Origin: Isoetes taiwanensis
Taxonomy: Eukaryota > Streptophyta > Lycopodiopsida > Isoetales > Isoetaceae
Length of the DNA stretch: 64,000 nt
Direction of reading: 5' to 3'
Assembly (NCBI GenBank): GCA_021234155.1
Contig: JAJEKV010000322.1
Span: 188,001-252,000, forward strand
Below are positions 22,707-31,713 of the stretch, one piece after another. The stretch's first letter is position 1. Every line of letters begins with the position of its first letter. The translations under genes were made by a program, and so were the position numbers. The notes beneath the pieces were generated by a model that was not told where the DNA came from, made no database searches, and saw only the letters and a list, made by a program, of their open reading frames with translations.

Positions 22707-23279
22707 TTTTTTTTTTTTTCCCCCCCCCAAAAAGCGCAGCCATGATAACATCATCTCTTCAATTTGAGACACTGAGAATATCTCAGACGAATTTCTGCAG
22801 CTTATCTTGCAAATGCAATAGTTTAAGATTAGGGAAGCCAAAATATACCATAACGCAAAGAAATGAATACCATGCTACATTGCAATGCAACAAGGGGACT
22901 CCACTTCTATTATGCTAAGCATCTGAGTGTACTCAAAGGGCTTTTTCAATGGCCTGTGCATATGTATACTTACTAAAAAGATATATTGTAATGGTTGCAT
23001 AGGATATATACTAAGGGTTCTTTATCGATATGAGCTAATTTTTTATTATGAACATTGGTAGAAAAGGGGTTTTTCCCTGAGTTTAGGAAAGCAAATGCCA
23101 TATCCAAATCCCCTGGGCATTGCTTGACATCATGAAGCATATTTGACTCCTAGAGTTCTATGAATTAAACAAATATACTTCTTCCATCAAACATTTATGC
23201 CATAACTCACTTGCCCTAAATCAGTTGCCCATGGATAGTCGGGTCTAACTGCCACACAATGCTTTAAATTTTCGCCAAA
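22458..23279. other. Non-coding AT-rich stretch after LINE-B
   Basis: No gene was seen. The stretch starts where the LINE-B tail ends and includes a long homopolymer chain (22670-22728). Part of 22950-23279 may be a decayed continuation of the minus-strand PPR fragment, but the frames are too broken to claim it. Confidence 0.4.
22670..22728. repeat. Homopolymer chain A(n)-T(n)-C(n)
   Basis: A run of about 33 A is followed at once by about 18 T and then about 9 C. Three long homopolymers butted together is a very unusual composition and could be an assembly or polishing artefact, or a poly(A) tail joined to another end. Confidence 0.85.
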
Positions 23280-23520
23280 GCTATGTTAGTATACAGATGA
23301 AGAGAAGCCTCATCTTTTTCAAGTTTAGCATTTGTAGAAATTATTGCAGCCCAAGTATATAAAGATTTTTTTTGCAATCTTGTTGAACACAGAATTTGCG
23401 TCAAGTAGAGCACCATGATAAGTCAAAATATGAATTATATGATCGGTCAAAGCTGCAATTATATCGAGTCCACTGCGAAGCATGAGAGCAAAAACTCGCC
23501 TACTAGATGTCAAGTCCTTC
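23280..23520 (-). pseudogene. PPR gene fragment
   Basis: The minus-strand reading gives SGLDIIAALTDHIIHIL, then GALLDANSVFNKIAKK and, after a one-base frame change, NLYTWAAIISTNAKLEKDEA. This is the P/L/S-type PPR pattern (xHIIxMYxxxGxxxDAxxVFxKIxxKNxYxWxxIIxxYxKxGxxxEAxxLY). It is an N-terminal type of repeat, so it is not the same segment as the one in the CACTA element. It may be the captured cargo of the Helitron whose 5' end lies at 24202, but that element's 3' end is not visible. Confidence 0.65.
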
Positions 23521-24069
23521 TGCCTTTCTCACCCTTGAAGTATGTGATATGTGCTATTTCTAGTTACTGGATTTCTATGTTGCTCCATTATGCCTTCAAG
23601 GAATGCAAGTATTTTTGTGCTCAAAATATTCAAAGTGCCTCTCTGATTTCAATGTGCTGAGACCCTAACCCGATGACATCCCTTGTGCTTAGAACTGCAT
23701 GGTAATTTGGTGTCCTATTTTTGCATATTCTTAGTCAAATGTTACCTTCTACCACAGTGAACACCACCACCATCCAGCATCCTTATAGTTAATTGTGCTA
23801 CTTTAGGGGCCTTTTCCCACTCGGTGTCAGCTGGTGCCATACCTAAGTAATTTTACTCAAACAAAAAGAGCTTAGTACCAGAACAAAACCACGTGAGAAT
23901 ATCCAGACCTATGTTTGATCAAGCAGCACGAAGCTAGCTCCACTTTGGTGGAGCATTTGTAATTGCCCTGCAACAAAAAGCATATCGTGATTCAAAGAGG
24001 GTATTGCGAGGATCATTCTACAGCCAACGAGTTTATAGGCTCTGCCAAAATACAAAGGTGAATCTGGCG

Positions 24070-24202
24070 GTCGAGATGAAATTTTGATTGAAGACATGCG
24101 CATATCATCTTCACCATTGGGTCGATCAAATCCTCATCCTCATCATCTAAATTAGGGCAGGATCCAACACCAAGACTTACGCTATAACATTATAATAAAA
24201 GA
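24070..24202 (-). mobile_element. Helitron 5' end; rest of the element not delimited
   Basis: Read on the minus strand it begins A|TCTTTTATTATAATG (first base 24202) and continues TTATAGCGTAAG, matching the 5' end of the Helitron at 24324-26198. The next 100 bases match the 5' subterminal region of Helitron D (GATGAAATTTT, ATCATCT, CACCATTGG). No matching hairpin plus CTAG end was found to the left, so the 3' end is lost or diverged. Confidence 0.65.
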
Positions 24203-24323
24203 TAAGATGATTCTCTTCATCCATTATTATTCTTAACATGATTCACATATCGTCTGAATGACCGCATTCCATGTTGCTCTACAAATTTTTTTCTTTTATC
24301 TATGCATAGCCCACTATATATTA

Positions 24324-26198
24324 CTAGTAATGGTACCCAGCGTTGCTGGGCATAAGTTGGGAACCTGTGTAGACGAAAATATATTCATCTCAGACTCCTT
24401 TTCATAAATATAATAGAATAGAAACCAAGTCCAGCATTGCTGGGCTATAATAGGTTTTTGTATATTCAACACCCTTCCCTTTCCGTTGTCTCTTGCTCTA
24501 TCCCATGTTTCCTTATTTCATCATTCTCTTACGCCCTTTCTTTTTCCCTTTTCCCTTATTCCTATTTTCCCTACACGTCTTCTTTTCCCCTTCTCCTTTT
24601 TTTCCCTTTTTTTTTTAACTCCTTCTCCCTCCCCTTCCATTCCCTTCTCTTTCCGCTTTTCTTTTTTCCTTTCCCTTTTTTTCAATGGACTTTTTCCCTT
24701 TCCTTTTCAGTCTTTCCCCTTTCTTCCTAATTTTCCTGTGCCCTTTTTCCTTTTCCCTTTCCTCTTCCTTTTCCTTTTCTCTTTCCCTTTTCCTTTCCCT
24801 TTTCCCATGCCCTTTTTTTTGTTTTCTTTTTTTTCCATCTTTTTCATGTGCCCCTTTTCTTCCTTTCCCCACCCTCTTCCTCTTTATCCCATGTTCTCCG
24901 TTTTCCCATTTCTCTCTCCCCTTTTTTTTACCCTTTTACTTTTCCCTCCTCCCCCCTCCATCTCCATTTTCCTTCCTTTTTTTTATCCTTTCTCTACCCT
25001 TTCCCTTTTTCCCGTGCCTTTTTCCCATTTCCCTTCCCCCGTCCTTCTCCTTTTCTTTTTTCCCTTTCCATTTTCCCTTGCCTTTTTCCAATCCTTTTTT
25101 CCCACTTTTTTTTACGTGTCCATTTTCCTCCTTTCCTTACCCTCTTCCCCTTTTCCCTTTTTCTCTTTCCTTATTCCCCTTTTTCTTTTTTCTTTTTTCA
25201 TTTTCCATGCTCATTTTCCCTTGCTTTCTTTCCCTTTCCTCACCATTTGCCTCTTCCATTTTTCAAGTGCCCTTTCCTCTTTCCTCTCCCTTTTCCTCGC
25301 ACCCTTTTTTCCTTCCTTTTCCCCCTCCCCTTTTTGCCTCCCTTTTCCTTTTTCCTTTGCCTTCCTTTTTCATCCCTTCCCCTTTTCCATGTGTCCTTTT
25401 TCCCTTCCCTTTCCCCCATCCTTTTCCATTTCTTTTTCTATTTTTATTTTTCCATATCTTTTCCATTCCTTTTTCCTCACCTTTTCTACGTGCCCATTTT
25501 CCTCCTTTCCCACCCTCTTCCCCTTTTCCCATTTTCCATTTTCCATTTCCCTATCCCCCTTTCTCCTTTTCCTTTCCCCTTTTCTATGCCCTTTTTCCCT
25601 TTCTTTTTTTTCTTTTCCTCACCCTTTTCCTTTTCAAAATTTTCCCTTCGCCTCTTCCTCTTTTCCATTTTCCTCTCTCGTTTTCTCGTGCTCTTTTTTT
25701 CCCTTTCCTTTTAAGCCTCCTTTTTCGTTTTTCCTTTCCCTTTTTATTTTCCCATGTCTTTTTTCGTCTCTCCACCATTTTTTTCTTTCCCTTTTTCTCT
25801 TCCCCTTTCCTCCTTTCCTCACCCTTCATCTTTTCTCGTTGCCCTTTTTCCCTTCCTTTTCCTCCCTCCCCCTTTTCTTTTACCTTATTTTATCCTTTTT
25901 CCCATACTATTTTTTCCTTTCCTCACCCTTTTCCTCTTCCCCTTTTCCCCATGTCATTTTCCCTTCCCTTTTCCCCTTTCCCCCTTCCCCTTTTCCTCGT
26001 GCCTTTTTATCCTTCATTTTCCCCTTTTGTCCTCCCTTTTCCTTTTCCTCTTCCTCTTAAGAGATCAAAGCGTGACTAATCACAGTGGTGGGAAGTCGTG
26101 CGATAAATCTCGACCTCCGAATGCAATCGGATAATCTCAACCATCCAAATTAGGGTTTCATTCATGACATACTTACGCTATAACATTATAATATAAGA
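24324..26198 (-). mobile_element. Helitron 1, 1875 bp, polypurine body
   Basis: On the minus strand it begins TCTTATATTATAATG (26198 down) and ends with the hairpin-forming ACCCAGCGTTGCTGGGC (complementary sense), seven bases and CTAG (24327-24324). It is flanked by A and T, the Helitron target. It has no terminal inverted repeats and no target duplication, as expected for rolling-circle transposons. It encodes no Rep/helicase, so it is non-autonomous. The body is about 1.58 kb of almost pure pyrimidine on the plus strand. A second, decayed hairpin lies at 24431-24446. It is almost identical to Helitron E at 62.1 kb. Confidence 0.9.
24475..26057 (-). repeat. Polypurine/polypyrimidine body of Helitron 1
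   Basis: The plus strand is almost entirely C and T in blocks such as CCCTTTTCC and TTTTCCCTTTCC, with scattered CATG/CGTG interruptions. It gives very long open frames of Ser/Phe/Pro/Leu on the plus strand and Lys/Arg/Glu/Gly on the minus strand, which are composition artefacts. Such mirror-rich tracts can form triplex (H-DNA), and G-runs on the minus strand could form quadruplexes. Confidence 0.9.
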
Positions 26199-26719
26199 TA
26201 AATATTAATTTTATTACGTATCACATCATTGAACATGCTATTCCACATATTAGAGAATTGAACCATTGAATTGAACCCTCTTGGCTCCAGTTATTTTTGT
26301 TGATATTTGTGTAGGGCGTCCACCCTTTGGCGAAGAGCCCCAAACACATACGCACATACATGTGTATTGTACATTGTATAATGTGCTTCACAACTTTTGG
26401 TTTAATTATGTGAAACTGACAGTTAACTAAACTTTCTAAATATGATTCGTGCTTGACGAGACATACTAATTCCCTCTGGAAAGGACGCTTTTCTGTAACA
26501 CGGACCTGCTACAGAAATCCTCATAGCATGCTGGGGGTTTCAAAAACCCAGATCTTCTTCTCAGAAGAGGCTTGGAAATATCAGGATTGATTTATATCAA
26601 GGCCATGGTTCTCATGAAATAGTATGATGCCATAAAAAGTACGATACCATAAGAGCTTTGCTCCTCTAATCCAGTCGAAACGATTTCCCAGTGACAACTA
26701 ACTCTAGAAAGTATTTTCT

Positions 26720-27216
26720 TTGTGTATTTTTTTTGGAATTCTCTATGCCCTGAGGGTTGCATTGCCTATCAGGCCTGCATGGATAGAGTCCAAGAACAAT
26801 CCGCCATAGCCATTTTGGCTATGGCTACTAGGTTTTTAGCCATATACCTAAAAGAAAGCCCAAATGTTGTTGTGGAGATGCATGAGAATCCCCAGAGAGA
26901 CTTTGGCCAGAATCTTATAGGTTGAGTCAAGGAGTATAGGCCGCCAGTCACTCAAGCTATTCAGATGCTGCTGAACATTTGGGATCAAAGCTATGAAGCT
27001 AGAGGTATAGGAAGGGTAAATGGAAGTGGCTTTTCATGCCCCCCGTAACAAAGTTCATGAAGTCATGCTTGATCATAGACCAAAAGGTGAGGAAAAACTC
27101 AAGGAAGAAGCCATCAGGCCCAAGGCTTTTCTCCTTATCCATCTTTTTAAGGACACGAAGGACCTCGTTCTCAGGCTCTCTGCAAATCCACCATCCATAG
27201 GGATTGTAGCAAGGAT
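26720..27216 (-). pseudogene. L1-type LINE reverse transcriptase fragment
   Basis: The minus-strand reading from about 27170 downwards (VLRVLKKMDKEKSLGPDGFF, then LEFFLTFWSMIKHDFMNFV) is the plant L1 RT start, equivalent to the SPGPDGFPAEFFK motif. It continues through a Pro/Ser-rich link to RFSCISTTTFGLSFRYM-type sequence near 26860. Stops and frameshifts occur. The gypsy LTR at 27219 interrupts it. Around 26200-26720 I see no gene. Confidence 0.7.
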
Positions 27217-27218
27217 GT

Positions 27219-27680
27219 TGTTAGAGCCAGAACTCTAACCTTGCAAGAAGGATGAAAAACCCAACAATCCAAGCTCAATCTATCAGATCAAGGCAATGCA
27301 CAACACAAAGAATCATCATCTCCATAGCTAGATCAAGCAAAATACTATCTCTCCAATACACCGTCTCTCTGTTCTCTCTCCCTCTGCTCAGATAATACAG
27401 TGATGATCATGGCTCCACAATGCATACGTGCAAAAATCCTGCACGCGTGCATGCGCGTATATCACTCCATATACGGTATGCAATCTCCTATACCACCTCA
27501 ATAGTGGTAAGTGGTGAGTGGTGACGAGTGTGGTGACAAGTGTGGTGACAAGTGTGGTGAGTGGTGACCACCCCAACAGTGGCGACCACAGTGGGAAAAT
27601 GTGCCACTCCGTGGTGGAGAACCCACAACAAAACAAACTCATATGGTCCTTGGGACATATCCCCAAATGACACATTTACA
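27219..27680 (-). mobile_element. 3' LTR of a minus-strand gypsy element (462 bp)
   Basis: The plus strand starts TGTTAGAG and ends TTTACA. Read on the minus strand this is an LTR starting TGTAAATG and ending CTCTAACA, with the canonical TG and CA ends. On the minus strand it is preceded by GATTTGAGGAGGG (27693-27681), a good polypurine tract. A 12-bp minisatellite (GTGGTGACAAGT) lies at about 27506-27570. No partner LTR is in the window because the element is cut by the copia insertion at 31061. Confidence 0.75.
27506..27570. repeat. GTGGTGACAAGT minisatellite in the gypsy LTR
   Basis: About five imperfect units of GTGGTGACAAGT, GTGGTGAGT and similar stand in tandem within the LTR. Confidence 0.8.
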
Positions 27681-27991
27681 CCCTCCTCAAATCCAAATGA
27701 CTAATACAAACAAACTGGTCCAAAATGACAGTGACGAAACAGAGCCTCTGTAACTGTGGCAAACTTTGAAAGCTGATATCTTGAGTTCCAGACCTCCGTT
27801 TGACCTGCACCATAGCTCATTGGATTCGTATCGCCGAAACACATCCATTGATGTAGGATAGATTGTGTATTATAGAACTGTCACCATCTGTTTTTACAGA
27901 AAAACGACCTGCTGTAACCCAAAAGTTCTCCACAAATTCTCTGTAATTGGAGCTATGCCAAATCTGAATCCCTTAGAAAAGAACTTCTCTT

Positions 27992-30951
27992 TCTATATAA
28001 TAAAATTATAGTGTATGTCTGTCTTGAATGGCGCCCTAAATTGGGCGGCTGAGATTCCGCCAGGCCACGTGGCATCATCTGCATCGTTTCCTAATTACCT
28101 TTCCTAGAGTTTTTTTTTTTTGTTTGCGGCAGGAGCAGCTCTAAGTTAAGCTTGGCTATGGCGGAATGTTTTCCCTTACTCGATTTTGCATCTATCTCCT
28201 CTCGGTATGGTTTCAAGGCGGCTAACATGGTGAAGGCGGGTGAAAGCTTCGTAAGCAGAGAGAGGTGAAGGTGTGAAGGTGTAAAACAAGAAGGCGGAAT
28301 AGATTATTTAGTCTTTGGGCATGGGGCAAGGTTCTGAAGAGGATCTTCGCCGGATCCGCAAGTGGCTATTGCAAGAAGTGATTCATCGCTAGCGTTTCTT
28401 AGTTGGGAAAGTCCATAAATCGAAAAGCGAGAGGCCATAGCCGAGGCTCACAAGGCGCGAGTAGAGGCGGCGCGATGCTTTCTTGGAAGCTTCCACCCGC
28501 AAGAGTGAAGCTCGAGCTCAAAGAATCCACGAATCTTCATGCAGAAGTTCCATATCACAAAAGCTAGAGAAGAATCCTTGGGAAAGACATGTCAAACGCC
28601 TCATCATTTACTGCCGGAAGCTATGTTATAGGTACAAGATTGATTTGGAAGTTGGTTTTGTTCAAGTTTAGATTAAATCAAAGATATGCATATTTGAAAT
28701 TTAATCGATTGACTGAATCTGGCTGGCCAAAATGAAGTCACCATATTTGGGATGGTCATCACTCTCTATTTTGTTGTTAGTGCATTTTATGGCTTGCATT
28801 GTTACCTTTTAGTCATTGAATCAAATAAGCCCCTGCTCAAAGCACTTATGAAGATTTGATCTGCATTGTTACTTTTTATTTTGTCAATCAAGACTTGGAT
28901 GTATTACACCATGATGGGATCGCTTCCGATTGTGAGATATTTTTTTCTCTCGAGAAATTTTACATGCTGGTTGTCCTGTTACTTCAGGTTGTAGAACTTG
29001 GGTTTTTCAAGAATGGTCGCTTTTTAATACGGGACGATCATGAACCCGAAGAAAATGATGAAGCAAATTCTCCGGGCGCTTTGGAAGTCCGGGTCGCGGA
29101 GACAATTGCGGATATTGTTGCCAAGCTTTTGCAACAAGCTTGGCTAGCCACCACAAGTTTGTTTTGACCCGATATTTACAAAAGACATTGCATAAGTCTA
29201 CAATGGTAAATGAGCAACTTTCATCTTGCCTCATTTCGCAGGGATTTTAAAGGTGCCGAGCGACTACCACCTCCTTCCTTAAACGACGCATCACTCCTTC
29301 TTGGAGCGTTGGTTAAATACATGTCGAGAACCCTCTCAAGTGAGGCGAGCGTGGAAAATTGATCGATTATTCTGATTTGGGCAGATTTGGTGGCTGATTG
29401 GAAGGCATGGGATGAAGAAGATCTCAATGTCTTTGAGGCCATTCGTGAAGTCCTTGCATTGCATGTTAGTTTCTTTGAATTCTTCGCATTTATAATTAGG
29501 TTTTGCACTGCCCTACGGTTTTGAAGGTTTTGCTGGTATAAATTACGGGGAAGATGTCCTCTCGAACACTTTGCGGTTGCAGAGCTCCCACCGCCTCCCC
29601 GCCTCGGTTTGTACCATCCATTTCGATTCTTGAAGGAATGGCTGCCTTTGTAAGCTCAACGATTGAAAAAAGATATTGCCGCTACTTTGGCGTGCTTGTA
29701 GGATTGCACGTTCTCTTTTGCATTCCACCTGCAGTGTCCTTTGAGACGGCCACCGATGACGAAGCATTGGTGTGAAGTTTCATTTGAACGACTACATCGG
29801 TTATCAAGCCAAACAAAGTGCCTCTTGCAAAGCCATTGATATTGGTCATTGCAACATGTTATGTTGGTCTTTCGTGCACTTTGTAGAACGTTCTTACCGG
29901 ATCACCTGAGACGATTGAAGATTCGGCAATTACCGGCTTTTGTTGAATGGCGAATCTCGGCCTCCATAGTAGAAGATGGTGTCGATACACAATTATCCTT
30001 GGAGTCGAATTAAAGTTGGTGGGAAAGGCCTTGAAAATGTTTTAATTTATGTAAGTGCATATGGTTTGATTGAATTTCACTTACATTCTATAGTCGAGTG
30101 TGGAATTCAACCGAAATGCCCCAAATATTGGACTACATGTAAAAATGCTTAGAGTGTTAACATGTGCATGGGCTATAGATTTTTAATTGAAGCAATTACT
30201 TATGTCTTGCAGACTTTTTGAGTAATAAAGCAGCATTGTCGTGCGTTAAGATAACATTAGAGCATTATCAAGAAATAGACATTATGTTTGCCCAATTCGT
30301 TTGGTATTTGGGGAGAAGTTTGCATAAACACCCTCATAAACATCAATCTCGATTAAGGGTTTGGAAATAAACAATTGTTTCCAATATCCTTTATAAAATA
30401 GACGTGGCCCATTGTTTCATGAACAAAAGCCTAGAGACTATTGTTTACCCCTCCCCCCCCCTTTTTTTTGTTTATACGATGAGTTCAATGTTGAGGTATT
30501 GAAACCAAAAATATAGAGCAATATTTTATGTATGGCATGTTGTTTACATTTAGGAAGTTTCGAGAATTTCTTTGCATGCCATGTACAACTGCCGCATTAG
30601 AGGACATGCTTTTTACATGCAATTGTTAGTCGACAATTGCAAAGGTTGCTAGGGCGGAACAACAACGTGACCGTGGAAAGCAAAAGGGGACATGCTCTGC
30701 ACAATAAGAGGAAGATTATCGTTATTATTTTTTGAGAGATTAAAGACTAAAACAAAAGGAAAGAGCCTTAAAACACGCTATGTTTTTAAGAATTATTCCA
30801 AAATGATGCTCCACGTAAGTGTTAAAGATGCTAGCTGATTAAGGAACGGAATATTGAGCTAATACCAATCCATTAGGGCATCTCATCATTCTCTTGAACA
30901 TCATTTATACATTCTTAACTTATGCCCAGCAACGCTGGGCACCATTACTAG
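27992..30951 (+). mobile_element. Helitron A, 2960 bp, with captured gene fragment
   Basis: The 5' end is TCTATATAATAAAATTATAG at 27992 (preceded by T rather than the usual A). The 3' end is GCCCAGCAACGCTGGGC, ACCATTA and CTAG (30948-30951), then T. The element is inserted in the minus-strand gypsy remnant. It is an inverted, highly similar copy of Helitron B (47807-50773) along its whole length, including a multi-exon gene fragment in the Helitron sense. No Rep/helicase is present. A C-run followed by a T-run lies near 30455-30470. Confidence 0.88.
28160..29490 (+). pseudogene. Captured host gene fragment in Helitron A, unidentified
   Basis: Several open pieces separated by intron-like AT-rich DNA lie in the Helitron sense: a charged segment near 28480-28670, a segment near 29040-29160 (ETIADIV, then AKLLQQAWLA) and a helical one near 29230-29464 whose better copy in Helitron B reads RILQIWADLVADWKAWDEED and LNVFEAIREVLALH, ending at a GTTAGT donor. 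I do not recognise the family; the pattern suggests an all-helical (ARM/HEAT-like?) protein. Frameshifts relative to Helitron B occur at CAG sites. It is not functional as read. Confidence 0.5.
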
Positions 30952-31060
30952 TTCAAAATAAGGCCTGAGATCCTTGCCATTTCTAGGATTAGGCAACAAT
31001 TCCCCTTCTGGAGTCATCAAGTAGAAAGCCCCACCTGGTACCTCTTTATCAATCAGAAAT
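30952..31060 (-). pseudogene. Gypsy integrase C-terminus (remnant)
   Basis: The minus-strand reading gives DKEVPGGAFYLMTPEGELL, then PNPRNGKDLRPYF, open through the segment. This matches the end of plant gypsy integrases (GAYxLxDxxGxxLPRxWNxxxLRxYF). It lies on the far side of Helitron A from the polypurine tract and LTR at 27.2-27.7 kb. With Helitron A removed, the order integrase end, 3' untranslated region, polypurine tract, LTR is correct for one minus-strand gypsy element. Confidence 0.7.
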
Positions 31061-31462
31061 TGTTAACGGAATAGATTCTGAGAGGTTATCCGCTGCCTCT
31101 CATCCAATGCACACCTTCGCCACGTCATTCCTTTAGCCACATAGACTTGTCCACCTCATCAATCCATGACTCCAATAGTCATACCCTTTCCAATAACCAT
31201 GTCCTTTCCCAAAAGACATGTCCTCATGACCTTTCATATGCCCTTTCACCTGCTTACATAAACTGTCCTATTTCCCATATTCACAACACATTCAACTCAA
31301 GTATTCCACAACTACGGGGGAGCCCTTCCAGACTGCAACTGTCTCAAGACAGATATGTACTCTCATATTCATACATGAATATATGATTCCATTATTTATT
31401 CAATTATGTGTGAATATATAAGGTTCTTGTTTTTTCTGCCATATGCATCATATTTAATTTCA
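31061..31462 (+). mobile_element. Copia 5' LTR (402 bp)
   Basis: It starts TGTTAACGGAATAG and ends TTTAATTTCA, directly before the primer site. TG and CA ends are present. The right end is fixed by the primer site; the left end rests on the TGTTA start and the change from gypsy coding sequence at 31060. Confidence 0.75.
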
Positions 31463-31474
31463 TGGTATCAGAGC
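31463..31474 (+). other. Copia primer binding site
   Basis: TGGTATCAGAGC, the complement of the initiator tRNA-Met 3' end, abuts the LTR. It primes minus-strand DNA synthesis in most plant copia elements. Confidence 0.9.
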
Positions 31475-31713
31475 TTGGTTTCTCACGATCCAAGCAATGG
31501 CCAAGAAATCAAGAATCCCGTGCTATTTTCGCATCAATAAGTTTAATCGCATACGGCGTAGAGAATCAAGAATATGGAAGGCAATATTCAAAGTAAATCA
31601 GAGATTAGCAAAGACGAAGAAATGCGTTTTCGCATGAAAGAAGCATTTTTTTGACGAAATTCTCCGAATTTTTTTACCCCCCTGATTGATTTTTTTATAA
31701 TCAAATCACAATC

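Noticed and set aside
24486-26060. Very long open frames (524 and 464 codons) of Ser/Phe/Pro/Leu
   Set aside because: They arise because a pure C/T strand has no stop codons. Several frames are open at once and composition is uniform. The same holds for 51983-53818 and 62273-63920.
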